Shown here: piece after piece, positions 37,661 to 49,457 of the stretch | Layout: each line of letters starts with the position of its first letter | Numbering within the stretch: position 1 is the first letter of the stretch | From: Gibbula magus | Lineage: Eukaryota; Mollusca; Gastropoda; Trochida; Trochidae | Direction of reading: 5' to 3' | Assembly (NCBI GenBank): GCA_936450465.1 | Contig: OW388289.1 | Location: 75,008,593-75,072,592, forward strand | Length of the DNA: 64,000 nt | Translations under genes and position numbers: made by a program | Notes under the pieces: generated by a model | Databases searched by the model: none | Seen by the model: the letters and a program-made list of their open reading frames with translations, nothing else | Told to the model about the DNA's origin: nothing

Positions 37661-39497
37661 AACGCTTAAACCTGGAGTTCTCTGTGGTGACTGGTCCTAT
37701 ATTCTTACCAACCACAATACAATTTCCCAATGCACAATATAGCTCAAACACACTACTGTAACAAATGTAATATATTCTTATGTTGACAACACAATCAGCG
37801 AAATCGCATTTCTTTAAAAAGATGCGAGAATAATATATGAATTCACCATTTCCCTCATTATTGGTCTTGATATTGAGTCAATAACTTACTGAATGGCGTT
37901 CAGGTTGGTGCTATGTACTTTCGGTATATGGGCCTTATAGCGAAAACCTGGTCGTTAAACACATTTCAAATAAAGGGACTATAGGAGCACTGGAATCTGC
38001 TGTCAAATAAACAAAATGCTTTGAACAATTTTGAAGGAAATTTTGGAGTCATGGAATGATATTATACATGCACAACAGTCTGACAGGACTGGTGATGGTA
38101 AGGTGACACTTTTTGAGTCAACGAGCGGTGTGCACGGATAACCTTGTCGACAAATCCTCGTAATTTGATGTCGATGGACATTCCATGGACCATTACTGCG
38201 TCTCCTGTCAGTTTTAACCCCCCAGTGAAACCGAAGGTGGTTCATGTCATGGCGCAGTACAACCGTCTGTCCGTTCCAAAAAGGGTACCTGTGGTCTGAA
38301 ATGAACTCCTCCCACAGTTCTTTCTATCTGTATTGATACACATGCACGTAATATACATTAGTGATATGCATGTGCGTTTCCAGGACGAATAATGTGACTA
38401 TTTTAAGAGTTATGGCTCTTGACGTAGAGCACTTCATGGCTTTCCTTTCTCAGACTGACAGTACCTCTGTTCTGAAACAATCTCCCCCATAGTTTGTTAT
38501 CGATCCTTCTGAACTTTAACACAATGTGCATGTGCTTTTTGGGTTAACCTAGCTTGACTCTAACATTTTATCGACGAATGATATGCCTTTGAAATTTGGT
38601 ATGTGTTTCCTGTCACATAAGAACATTAAGAAATAAAGTCATATTCTTTGACCTAAGTTTATCCTTGATGAAATATGCATTATTTGAAACTTTAAGCTTG
38701 ACCATAACTTATACTTCGTCAGCATCGGCCTTTGAAAATGACATGCAAACACATTTAATCATTGCAATACTTTCTCATTGCTCAGTGCATTTTGACATGT
38801 TATTGTATTCATTGTAACAAGATTATTCAGATTATGTCATAATTTCCAAGTTGATCAAAGACCATCCAATGTTAAATACAGATCTAGATGATAAGATCTG
38901 ATGTTTCGTAGACTAGCCTTATATTTAAACTGCTTATTCAGAGGGCAGTGTGTGTGTCAGTAGGACAAACCATGGGGGTTCTTGTGCTCTCAGAGCACTC
39001 TTGTTATCTTTCGAACCTTATGACGATGCGTGGATTAGCTGCTGCATTCAAAGGCTTTCTTTTTGTAAATAAAAAATAGAGATCTTACGACGGTTGAGTC
39101 ATCTTTTTTAAATTAGGTTGTTAAGTAAAGGTTGGAGAACACCACATTGAAACAAGACCTATCCCTAAAAAAGGTCACTACATATTTTCAAGTTTTATTA
39201 ACAAATACATTAAATATATTACGTGAATCATTAATAAGTATATATTCATAGCATAACTCATTGAAATCTAAGCACTATGTGAAATATGTACACAGTATTT
39301 ACAACTAGCAGAGAAAATTTAATCTAGCAAAAGATGCATCGCCATAAGATAACAGGTTACGGATCAAACGTCTACCGTCGTTGTGTCATTATCCATTATA
39401 AATTATGGGTGATCAGTTTATTTCCCCTGGTAGGTAAGATTATACTGGTATACCCATTTGGAAAAGTGTGAATGCAAATACATTGTAAATCAAATAG
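37661..39497. other. Intergenic, no supported gene
   Basis: AT-rich. A strong-looking acceptor, TTTATTTCCCCTGGTAG, ends at 39433 and a short Cys-rich frame follows it, but the coding-like frame of the next feature has two stops through this part. Confidence 0.35.
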
Positions 39498-39737
39498 GGT
39501 GTAAATGTTTCACGATGCATTGATGGAAACGAATTTGGCAGAAGAGTGACAAACTTGATACACGATACAACAAGGAAACTTGCAGAAATAGATTTGCGTG
39601 GAATACTCTTTACAATGCAATTAATACAAAATAATGATTTCCTTTGGGTTCTGTTTGGAGATTCCTCATCATTTCATTGTGATATTACGGTTTCAGATGA
39701 AATTTCTGTTGAATGTCAAAATGTAACAATGGAGTGA
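39498..39737 (+). CDS. Coding-like exon or decayed gene end, unrecognised
   Basis: Eighty codons open to a TGA with a very coding-like codon pattern: CIDGNEFGRRVTNLIHDTTR, KLAEIDLRGILFTMQLIQ, FLWVLFGDSSSFHCDITVSD, ending VECQNVTME. The same frame upstream stays coding-like for about 20 codons but contains TAA and TAG just before 39498, so this is either a terminal exon with a poor acceptor or the surviving part of a pseudogene. Two Cys and alternating hydrophobic segments suggest an extracellular beta-rich domain (inference). Sequence just downstream (39765-39925) is duplicated at 46060-46215. Confidence 0.45.
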   Translation, partial: GVNVSRCIDGNEFGRRVTNLIHDTTRKLAEIDLRGILFTMQLIQNNDFLWVLFGDSSSFHCDITVSDEISVECQNVTME

Positions 39738-40104
39738 AAAACATTCATGGACTTTTATTCGGTTTTCTCTGATTAGGGCAGTCAAGATATTACCGCAGCA
39801 CTCTCTATGTTTAAATACATATTTATGTCATACTGTATAGGTCAAGTGTCTATAAAGCTGAAAAAGTATAATATTCCAACATATAATGGCGTGTTTATGG
39901 TAAAATGAAATGTCACTTGTCAGACTATGCTTCAAGAGTGACAAAATTCTTTCTCAATTTTGGCACACAATGCTTATTTTTCTAAGACATTGTGCATTTA
40001 TTCGTCAATATTGCTCGCTAGATTTCACGATTTATAAAAGCCGTCATACATGAATCAAAACAGTGTTCAATCGAATGACAAATATATATATATTTTTCGC
40101 TTAT

Positions 40105-41150
40105 CAATGGAATACGTGGGAAAAGTTTATTGAATGGAATACGTGGGAAAAGTTTATTGAATGGAATACGTGGGAAAAGTTTATTGAATGGAATACGTGG
40201 GAACAGTTTATTGAATGGAATACGTGGGGAAAGTTAATTGAATGGAATACGTGGAATTAGTTTATTGAATGGAGTACGTGGAAAAAGTTTATTGAATGGA
40301 ATACGTGGGAAAAGTTTATTGAATGGAATACGTGGGAACAGTTTATTGAATGGAATACGTGGGAAAAGTTTATTGAATGGAATACGTGGGAACAGTTTAT
40401 TGAATGGAATACGTGGGAACAGTTTATTGAATGGAATACGTTGGAAAAGTTTATTGAATGGAATACGTGGGAACAGTTTATTGAATGGAATACGTGGGAA
40501 AATTTTATTGAATGGAATACGTGGGAACAGTTTATTGAATGGAATACGTGGAATTAGTTTATTAAATGGAGTACGTGGGAAAAGTTTATTGAATGGAATA
40601 CGTGGAATTAGTTTATTGAATGGAATACGTGGAATTAGTTTATTGAATGGAATACGTGGAATTAGTTTATTGAATGGAATACGTGGAATTAGTTTATTGA
40701 ATGGAAAAAGGTGGGAAAATTTTATTGAATGGAATACGTGGAATTAGTTTATTGAATGGAATACGTGGAGTTAGTTTATTGAATGGAATACATGGAATTA
40801 GTTTATCGAATGGAATACATGGGATTAGTTTATTGAATGGAATACGTGGAATTAGTTTATTGAATGGAATACGTGGAATTAGTTTATTGAATGGAAAAAG
40901 GTGGGAAAATTTTATTGAATGGAATACGTGGAATTAGTTTATTGAATGGAATACGTGGAGTTAGTTTATTGAATGGAATACGTGGAATTAGTTTATCGAA
41001 TGGAATACATGGGATTAGTTTATTGAATGGAATACGTGGAATTAGTTTATTGAATGGAATACGAGGGAAAAGTTTATTGAATGGAATACGTGGAATTAGT
41101 TTATTGAATGGAATACGTGGAATTAGTTTATTGAATGGAAAACGTGGAAT
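40105..41150. repeat. 27-bp minisatellite
   Basis: About 38 units of TTATTGAATGGAATACGTGG plus AATTAGT or GAAAAGT. A 28-bp variant (GGAAAAAGGTGGG) recurs 190 bp apart near 40704 and 40894, marking a duplicated block. Because 27 is a multiple of three, long repetitive frames (LLNGIRGIS, WNTWEKFIE, FNKLIPRIP) stay open on both strands; I do not call them genes. Confidence 0.97.
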
Positions 41151-42420
41151 TATTACTACGATGAACAAAGCTTATAAAAGACAAATCTAAAACAGTCACG
41201 TGTTACTTAAGGTAGCTGTAGTGTTTAAGGTTGATAACTTACACATCAAATATAATAGACAAATATCAAAACTAGGATTGACGCGTCAATAGTTAAGTCT
41301 TCAAGACTTCCGCTTTGACCTTCAGCTTCAGAGCTTCAATTTGTAACATGTCATAACGTACTAACAAAATCTCAAAAATTCATAAATTTCATTTGAAATA
41401 TAAAAAAAAGCAAGAAGTCCACGTGATCTACGAATTCTCCATTATTGACTTTTTTGCGCGTAATTATTACTGGATATCTTTCAAAAAAGGTTTAAAGTCT
41501 CTATGTCAATTTTGGAAATTGTCCCCATGTTAAAAATCGAAACCCCGATTTTCTGTGTCGTGATTGATTTTATTATTGATTACTAAAGATACTATACTGT
41601 TCTAGTAGCCCTGTAATTTCATGCAATTGTGAGCCTTGAAGTCACCAAACGTTGAAAGGTCAAGGTGCGAAAAGTATCAGGGGTTCACTACTGAAAAACA
41701 ATGTATTCACCATGAATTCACCCATGCTTCAGCTGAATACATATACAATTTTCAGCTTCGTGGTGAACATATCTTCAGAGGAGAAGATTGTCAAAGGTAC
41801 AGTACATGGGGTCGGACAATTTTAAAAAGTGATGAAGATCAAAATGGCGACTAAACCACGTAAGCTACGAATTTGCCATGATTTATTTTTGTGCTTGCAC
41901 TGTCATTGCGCATCTTATAAAAAAAGATTCCAATAAAGTCTCTGTCGGCGTATTTAAAAAAAATTTGAATGCCCATGTTAAAAATCGAATTTTAGATTCG
42001 AACTGGATCCTTAATGGCTCAACCAATCAAAAATCCGTTCTACACATTTCAAGATAACATTGCATTCTACAATCCCTGAAAGTTTAATCAAAACCGCTTC
42101 AAACGTTAATTCAGGAATCGCCCAACAGGAAAAGGTGAAAGTAATAATAATAAAGATTCGCATAAAAACAATACGTCTTCGAGACCTAATAATTAAGGGC
42201 ATTGTCCATGTGAACTCTATGGTTTGGATAGACGTTAACTTAAAAAAACGCGTTGGTCAATATGATGTCAAAATACTGTCAAGCTTCAAATGGTATAAAA
42301 TGAACATGATACCATCTTACCGAGCCAAAAGACGAACATTGGAGAAAGTCTCCAGTAGATCTTTAGGGTGTCGCCAATAACATCTTTTGGGAACCACATG
42401 GTTCATTGATTTATAATTCC
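41151..42420. repeat. Diverged mollusc-type dispersed repeats
   Basis: CCACGTGATCTACGAATTCT near 41419 and CCACGTAAGCTACGAATTTG near 41856 head related segments, as do CCCATGTTAAAAATCGAA near 41525 and 41971. CCTGAAAGTTTAATC to ACAATACGTCTTCGAGACCT (42076-42188) looks like a dispersed repeat, so the 72- and 106-codon frames over 41636-42380 are probably not genes. Confidence 0.4.
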
Positions 42421-42599
42421 AAATGACCATGGAGTATGTATATAAGATTTCAACTTTCTCGAGCTTAAAGGGAGGGTTCTATTGGGGGCATATTTAGTGT
42501 AAACGACGGGACATTCCTGTTTATTAAACATGTTATTTTTACATGGCCATAACACAATTAAGCCTCCTTGAAAAGAAGATAAAAATAGGTTTTGAAGGT

Positions 42600-42785
42600 A
42601 TGTCATCATTCTCTTCCCCCAGAGGTTACTCCCTTCAGATTTCCGATCCTATCCTCTGTTATATTAGGTGATATCTCTCGGTTCCACCAAAATCTCCTAG
42701 AGGGAAAAATGGATACCTTATTCTGTATGTTCGCTTCTTATCCAATGAAAACACAGCTTTTATCACCTTGGTCGACCGAGTGACT
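42600..42785. repeat. Dispersed CCAAT-containing repeat, copy 2
   Basis: Counterpart of 35885-36065 in the same orientation; here the open frame of copy 1 is not conserved. Confidence 0.65.
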
Positions 42786-43759
42786 TCAACGATCTTAGCT
42801 TTTGAATGTAAATGGTCATACTAATAAGCATATGTCCTGTCTGGTGCAAACAAACACATAAACTTTCTACGTTTTTTTGTCTCTGATTTGCTCTTTTTTT
42901 CAAAATGTTTATGATCAACCGTTTAAAAATACTTTCGAGGAAAACACATATATAATGTTTCTGTTTCCAAAAGTAGCTTTATGGTGTGTCACTGGCAAAT
43001 GCTACTTTCACAACCGAGTCGCTGATTGAACAACTAGATTCAAATACAACGAATCAGGAGACTCTATTTAAAGGCGAGAATGTCATTATAGAAGAACAGA
43101 GGTTAGGATCGAAAATTGATTGATGCTTATCAAACACCACTTAAACGAATAAGCATTACTTAACCCATAACACAACCCCACACTAACTTTTCTGCGATTG
43201 TCAAGTCGATACATGTATGTGTGGATCAAGACCAAATGAAAAAATTTTAGTCTCCATGTAACAAATATATCTTTTTGAAAATAGATTTCTATGCCAAATA
43301 ATTTCGGGAAGAATCGTTCAAAGCTTTCATTGATAATGCATGCCATGCCCATAAAGTGGCGGTCAACGATTACACTAGTTGATTGAAACAATTACAGGCA
43401 TGGTATTTACAATCAGTGTATATGGGAATGAGAGACCTCATCTATGCAGTGTTAATATTGACTAATTACTCATTTCTCTCTATCTCTTACTGGCAGTGCT
43501 CGATGACTCGCTTAATATAAATGATACACATTTGGTCACCATAAATAGCAAGCTTTACGAGTGTTTGTTCTTCAGTAATCATCAACATTTCACGATGCGA
43601 TCTTACTTCAATTTTCATTTTATGTGAAAGTTATTTGTATTTAAAGTGTTCTTTTCAACGATATATACTAACTAACTTTAAATATTGTTTTGCTTACCAA
43701 TGTAATATTTATTTGGTACTTCTTGAACTGAAAAGAAAAAAATGAATAATCAATAACAA
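42786..43759. other. No supported gene
   Basis: AT-rich; a 101-codon minus-strand frame at 43086-43391 lacks splice or motif support. Confidence 0.35.
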
Positions 43760-43951
43760 ATGTTTGTAAACAATTTTGAACGGCACCTGGGAACACGCGA
43801 ATATTACATCGACAAAAACGCGATTCCCCTATACGAACCTGCAGCAGCATCGCCTTTAGTCGTCTATTGCGTGATGTCTTCTGCCAGGCTAAAGTCTGAC
43901 CAATATCGTGTCTTACTACGTATTATTGATGGGAACAATCGGTTGCTATAA
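43760..43951 (+). CDS. Unrecognised 63-codon ORF, duplicated region copy 2
   Basis: Opens at a true ATG (MFVNNFERHLGTREYYIDKN), continues IPLYEPAAASPLVVYCVMSS, and ends RIIDGNNRLL-stop. Codon pattern is strongly coding-like. The same frame stays coding-like after the TAA (MRQLHGSVMTNGGLYLRFSL), and the TAA is present in the degenerate copy at 37491, so either it is the real end or the ancestor was already broken. Function unknown. Confidence 0.4.
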   Translation: MFVNNFERHLGTREYYIDKNAIPLYEPAAASPLVVYCVMSSARLKSDQYRVLLRIIDGNNRLL

Positions 43952-44090
43952 ATGCGGCAACTGCACGGGTCAGTAATGACAAATGGTGGATTGTATTTAC
44001 GATTTTCTCTTATCTCCGGAGAAGCAGTTAGCTTCCATGTGTAGTGGTTCCAGCTTTGTAAACAAAAGGCTTAGGTTAGAACACCAGCAA

Positions 44091-44199
44091 TGTCATACAA
44101 ACTAAGCGAAAGGATGGGAGCTGTTGACGCTTTATACGCAGTACTTGATGATAAAACAGCATTTAACTGGCGGTTACCTCCCGTGACGACATGAAAATA
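44091..44199 (+). CDS. Short coding-like frame with adjacent poly(A) signal
   Basis: ATG near 44091 reads MSYKLSERMGAVDALYAVLD then DKTAFNWRLPPVTT and stop, with AATAAA a few bases beyond. A possible phase-0 acceptor lies 12-15 bases upstream. The equivalent part of 37590-37680 is degenerate. It could be a small terminal exon; unrecognised. Confidence 0.3.
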
Positions 44200-44631
44200 A
44201 ATTTAAAAAACATTCAAGTTTCATGTGGTTCAAATATTCCTACTAATTTATACCAAGTATGGTTGACTTTACATCTATTGAAATTGCCCGTGATGGTCAT
44301 TGTTGAAAATCAACAAATGCAAACACTGAGCGCTTAGTTTATATCATTAAGATAACAATTTTATCTAGTTTGGGTTCAAGTCCTGGCAGACAGAATCTTC
44401 CCACGACTAAGTGAAAACGTATCGAGATAAACCCTAGCGAGAATAGTTTGATATATGTTCCTTACGGCCGTGACGTTGTGGAGACGGACAGACAGTAAAG
44501 GGTGGGAGCATTTTGACGTTCAGTGTTTTTATTTGCAATGTGGTTCCCTGGGATATCGGGGATACATTCAGACAAGTGCTTAATACATAGTATTTCTTAG
44601 AATATTCTATGCAATGTGTCTTCACAATATA

Positions 44632-45015
44632 TGTTGTGTTTGAGGTATATTGGACAAGACAATAACATAAAAAGACTGGAGGCCGATACCCGCTTTTGTC
44701 AGATTACCGCCTCTAAATGACGTCACGGACGACCAATACCGTTGATCGACATTACGGTATGCACACTGCACCAGAACACCTCTGACAGGTGAAATCAAGA
44801 GTTATTCGACTGCTCAATGGACAGGCGCTAACCACTCAACTTCGACATATAGTTAATGACTTTCGGATGTGACAACGTCAGGGTTGACGTTTATAGTTGG
44901 TCGGCGATTAATAGGGCTAAACACTTTCAAAATCACAGTTTGGAGTCCAAACAAACCCCTCGTAAATGAACAGGTTTTAACTAAATACTGAAATTAGTGC
45001 GAATAAGTGATGTAA
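44632..45015 (-). repeat. Dispersed element with tRNA-like promoter, copy 2
   Basis: On the minus strand GTTGAGTGGTTAGCGC (44825-44840) is a good A box and GCAGTCGAATAAC (44801-44813) a B-box candidate. Body and flanks align with 30935-31370. TGACGTCA at 44718. Confidence 0.55.
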
Positions 45016-46059
45016 TCCATTTTCCTTTTAATGATGATTATTTAAACCAAAAAAATAGCTACTGAATTTGATATTTAGCTACAAAAAATGTAGGTGAGAA
45101 TTATTATTAATATTTAATTGCGAAATCCATCATTAAAAAGTACATTTTGTCATTTTGAAGTATGTGAATTCTTCATCAGTACTGTATCACGTGTCGGTAT
45201 TGTTTAATATTTGATGAGTTCCAAATGAATATAAATGGTACAAAATACCTTATAATAATTATGATGCTTTACTGTAGTAAACTTACATGAAGAGAACAAT
45301 AAGCACATTGTTGAATATTCAATATTTACTATTAGCAGATGTGTAACATGTACAAGAAGGTTATCGATGTTGGAATTGCTATATTACCAAAGATGTAAAC
45401 ATAAGTGACTCTTATCATGTCTATAAGCACGGTTTATGGGAATATACAGCGTACATTGTACCTTTGAATACTGATGAATCATTGACCAGCACTGATGTTA
45501 TCGATCCTTTTAAAACGTTGAACATGTCCAGTATTACTGGTGACTCCCACCATTATTAGTATTGATGTACTTTTGGTTTAGCTTTAAAAAATACACAAGC
45601 GTGGAGAGTTCAATTATGCAGATTTTAGCGTCTTACACGAACTATTCGTTATCATTATAAAAAGGAAATGCATCACATTTTGTATTAAGTCACATATTTT
45701 CAATTAAACGGAAAAGGTGAAATAAATATACTGACGTTATTATGTAATAAACGGACATAGACATTGGAGAAAGAATGTTAAATGCTTATATCAGCATTTT
45801 TCTTTTGTTCTCTCTTTAGCCTGTCCCGACCAACTGGGTATTGAGTCGATGCTATGAATTGAAATAAAAAAGATAATTCAGCAAATTTGAACATAGATTA
45901 ACGTATATTTAAGTGGCATATCCAATGTGAAGGGCTTGAATGCGTGTAATCATATCGGTTGTTTACCAAAGTGTTAAACATGTCCTCTCCCACCGGTGAC
46001 TCTCGTCCCTACCGCTGCTGTTTATATATAGTGGCTCGGGCATCTCACAGTTCTCTCTG
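45016..46059. other. Intergenic with a short direct duplication
   Basis: GTTGAACATGTCC...GGTGACTCCC near 45518 and GTTAAACATGTCC...GGTGACTCTC near 45973 are diverged direct repeats. No gene seen. Confidence 0.4.
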
Positions 46060-46215
46060 ATAGCAGCAGTCAATACATTCCAGGACAACTCTCAGTTCTT
46101 AAATACATATTTTATGCGGTATTGTATAGGTCAGTTGTCTATAATGCTGAAAAAAGGCATTTAATGTCGGCGTATATAATGGCGTATATTTGGTGATATG
46201 AAATGCCCGCCATTG
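46060..46215. repeat. Collinear duplication anchor, copy 2
   Basis: TAAATACATATTTTATG, TATTGTATAGGTCA and GTCTATAATGCTGAAAAA match 39810-39880 in the same orientation, 6.3 kb away. Confidence 0.6.
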
Positions 46216-46363
46216 ATTAAGGAGTGGCCTAATTACATTTATGGAATGGACCAAAACAAATTCCATTTCTTCATGCATGTTCTTCAGCAGTTTTCTTGAT
46301 ATTTTGATATCGTTATTCATGTTTCAACATTATAATTCAAGCTACAATCGTCATTACGTGTTA

Positions 46364-46426
46364 CTGTGTATCATCATACACCGGAAGTAGAGAGGTGTAC
46401 ATCGATGATATGTTTGTAGAGAGGAG
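46364..46426 (+). repeat. Left arm of a 2-kb inverted repeat
   Basis: The reverse complement of 48304-48366 matches with only a few differences, including a perfect core GAGGTGTACATCGATGATAT. A weaker inner inverted pair (GTACAGTTTGTAG near 46813; reverse complement near 47932) lies inside. This may be a foldback-type or TIR element about 2 kb long. Confidence 0.75.
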
Positions 46427-46630
46427 TAGAAAACAAAACACACGGTATGTAACAGTCGATCTATCCTATTGCTTATTAAGTTTTGTACACAGTAATGAAT
46501 GCATTAGGAAAATGATACATTTTGTGAATGCTGAAGGTTGTTTCAATGTACTACGGCATATATAAATAATCCAAAACTTGCTTAGTTTGCTCATCGACCC
46601 TATCGACAAGTTTGATGCGGTTGAGATGGT

Positions 46631-46719
46631 TTACACGAAAATTTGACCAAAATATATACAATTTTTAAATAAGATTCGCTTGTATGCATAACTTGACTTC
46701 TGCAAAAAAGAACCCATGC
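46631..46719 (-). CDS. Unrecognised gene 2, terminal exon 4
   Basis: On the minus strand, acceptor ATTTCCTAG, two bases completing a Cys codon, then MGSFLQKSSYAYKRILFKNC and a short hydrophobic end (IYFGQIFV) before TAA at 46631. An internal acceptor after TTCTTTTTTGCAG looks stronger, but from exon 3's phase it would give an immediate stop. No clear AATAAA follows. Confidence 0.4.
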
Positions 46720-46932
46720 CTAGGAAATTGTTTCAGGTTGTTTTCTAGAGCGGTATGTTATTTTTTCCTTTCGTAGCATGTGTACTGTTTGTATCATAAA
46801 TTGCTACTTCGCTGTACAGTTTGTAGTTTTGGTTGATGTACCGCTTGTAGATTTTCAAAAGTAATCAACAAAACATTTCTGACACACAAAAGCAATTCTT
46901 CACGTAAAACATATTGTTTCTGCATCACTTAC

Positions 46933-47157
46933 AGGGTATGTTCGATATTAACGTACTGTGTATGTTATCATGAGCTTCCCACGAAATAGGCGCATTAGTT
47001 TCTGGAACTTTTGAATACAAAACACAGAAAAGACTCATTGATGGCCAGGTTTGCACTACGAAAAAATATGATTCGTATGGTTGCAAAATATGTCCACGAA
47101 TATATGACCAGAGCACATCCGTTAAAACAGCAAAAATGCGATATTCCAGATCGGAAA
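46933..47157 (-). CDS. Unrecognised gene 2, exon 3
   Basis: A 225-nt minus-strand exon between acceptor TTGTCAGCTGACCAG and donor CCCT|GTAAGT. Two bases complete the codon from exon 2 (Val), then SDLEYRIFAVLTDVLWSYIR, GHILQPYESYFFVVQTWPSM, SLFCVLYSKVPETNAPISWE, AHDNIHSTLISNIP, leaving one base. The codon pattern is strongly coding-like. It is rich in aromatic and beta-branched residues. The exon lies between the arms of a 63-bp inverted repeat (46364-46426 and 48304-48366). No family recognised. Confidence 0.55.
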
Positions 47158-48303
47158 CTGGTCAGCTGACAACATTGAACGACAAATATTTGTTTGTGTA
47201 ATTGTCAATATTCCTTTAACTGTTCTGTCACACAAGGGGGCATTTCTGTTCTCCGTGTGACATCATCCGTCAATGATCTAGATTTACCTGTGTTTACTTG
47301 CATGTTAAAGCCTTTACCGTAATTTAGAACCTATAATGGACTTCTCCAAGAAAGACATAATAACAAGTAATGCCTTATACTCACATTTAATTAACGGCAA
47401 CGCTTCTTTCTATGTAACAGCAACTTCCATTCTATATATTATGCTCTCTCTCGCACTCTTTCTCTCTTATTTAATGTGACAATTGATAGAACCCCAATTG
47501 CTAGATCTATCGTTTGTTACCCAATGATATTTTATTATTATCTTATTACTTTCTATACTCTTCTGATCATTTCTGTTTGACCGCTGAGTAAATGCTCCCC
47601 CTAAATGTATCGATTAGTATTTGACTAACGAGTAACGGAACGAGTAACGTATCTCGACTACAAAGCGAGCTTCAGATACTGAAATCTTTACTGTGATGCT
47701 CAATATTTTTTCAGAATCACGATTTTTCTTTCAGGGTGTGTTTTAAAGGCATGGTTGATAATGTCATAAAAATAATATCCTCCTTGTCACAGTTCTTAAA
47801 ATATACATAATGAATAATTGGTTTATAATTTGTCACCCCTTTGAGACCTCGAAAGGAAGGATACGGATGATACAAATGATTAATTTTACATTATTCCGTA
47901 AAAATACTACCAACGGTACACAAAATATCTACAAACTGTACACAAAGGAAAATCCACACCGATGTTTTACAGACTGAAATAACAAACTTGAATAGCATAT
48001 TGATAGAATTCACACTGCGTCAGGTAAATATGGTGCTTAGTAATGACATTTCTTGTGTGAGTGAATCAGAATGTAACATATATTTTTTAAGAATTGATCA
48101 AAATATGTGAACATATGCCACCCAAAAGACAACCTCCAGACTGAGCAACGCGAAAATTCAATGATATACGTATATATAATAATCCACAAGCAAGTTTGTT
48201 CTATATCTATACGCGAAAGAAAAGAATTCAAGGCAAAATATGTTGTGATAATTATCTGTCGTTGATGTTATTTCCAAATAAAGCTGAAAATGTAGCTATT
48301 TTC

Positions 48304-48366
48304 CTCCTCTCTACAAACATATCATCGATGTACACCTCTCTACCTCCGCTGTACGATGATACACAG
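48304..48366 (-). repeat. Right arm of a 2-kb inverted repeat
   Basis: Partner of 46364-46426; the short frame at 48196-48450 crosses it and is not a gene. Confidence 0.75.
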
Positions 48367-49248
48367 TGTTTGTACGTGTTTGGCGTATTCTCCAGATGTA
48401 TGACATGCATTTCCCAACGAGTATCACTTCAACCACTCTATCATAAATAACTTCATATAATAACTCTTCATGTTTCCAAAGATGTTTTCGTTTTTACATG
48501 TTTCTATGTCAATTTAACCATTTGATTGATTTATCATGTTGCTTCAATTGAAAATAATAACTTAAAATTGTCAAACATTCATAGACGTTTTGAGAACCGT
48601 CTCTCTAGTTACCAAATACAACAGTATATGGCCAGGTCTACTGGATGCAATTTTCAACAATTGATATTAGCAATAAATAACTTCTATTTTGCCAAGAATA
48701 TATGTTATATGGAACCTCAATATCTGCTCTAAATGATAATGCTTGACGTTATTCGATAAGGACAATTTTCCAACCATGAAGCAGAGATACAGTAAATTGT
48801 AAATTGTTTTCTATTTGAAAGAATCGCAAACCTATTTAATGAAACATCCGTGTAGGCAGTATTGATTCATAGAAGCATGCATGCTGTTGCTCCTCACCCA
48901 CCTGATTCATCAGTGAGGTAATGGATGATTCAATGTCACCATCAGTCGGTGTGGAGGATGATACGGCGAATTACTCAACGTGTCCTGTCATCACATTTTA
49001 TCATGTTGAGATTGTCCATGTTTTAATTTCTTTAATGGCAATGCTTGTTGACGATGCGTCATACAGTGTCACCACATGCATTACATGATTAACCCTTTAT
49101 TTCTTCCTGATGATGAATTCATAGCAACATTGATAATTTCCTGTTGATAATGTTTTGCTAATAGTTGTTGATGTATCTATATGTCGTTAGTTTAAGAACT
49201 TGCCACATATAATGACACAGGGCTGAACATCCTTGAAAAGAAAATTAC

Positions 49249-49286
49249 CTGACAGAATTTTGGTTTTGGAGATGCTTACTTCCTTA
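49249..49286 (-). CDS. Unrecognised gene 2, exon 2
   Basis: A 38-nt minus-strand exon with a very strong acceptor (TTTTCTTGTTTTCACAG) and a CAG|GTAATT donor. One base completes exon 1's last codon (Ile), then KEVSISKTKILS and one base over. Its phases (2 in, 1 out) fit exon 1 and exon 3. If exon 3 were not used, the frame could instead end in a small exon at 49097-49176. Confidence 0.45.
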
Positions 49287-49457
49287 CTGTGAAAACAAGA
49301 AAATGCAACGGATTTTATGCTAGGCTCTTGTTCTATGGAATATTGACATCATTAAGATTATACCTTGTGTCACATGTCATATTTTCATTATCAGCATTAG
49401 CGTGTCAACACCTATAAGGTATCTGTACCAATAGTGTATTGGAAAAGTAAAACTTAC

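Noticed and set aside
40105..41150. Similarity to GGAAT (satellite III-like) repeats
   Set aside because: TGGAAT occurs, but the unit is 27 bp with a different consensus; the resemblance is only five or six bases.
42060..42380. 106-codon plus-strand ORF
   Set aside because: Sequence character and neighbouring duplicated segments suggest a dispersed repeat; no ATG near the start and no splice context.
47735..47810. Plus-strand terminal exon after a TTTTTCTTTCAG acceptor
   Set aside because: Only 24 codons, no upstream partner found, and it lies in the intron of the minus-strand gene 2.
49097..49176. Alternative terminal exon for gene 2 (ends YQCCYEFIIRKK)
   Set aside because: Phase fits exon 2, but exon 3 at 46933-47157 has a longer coding-like frame and a better donor; it could still be an alternative end.
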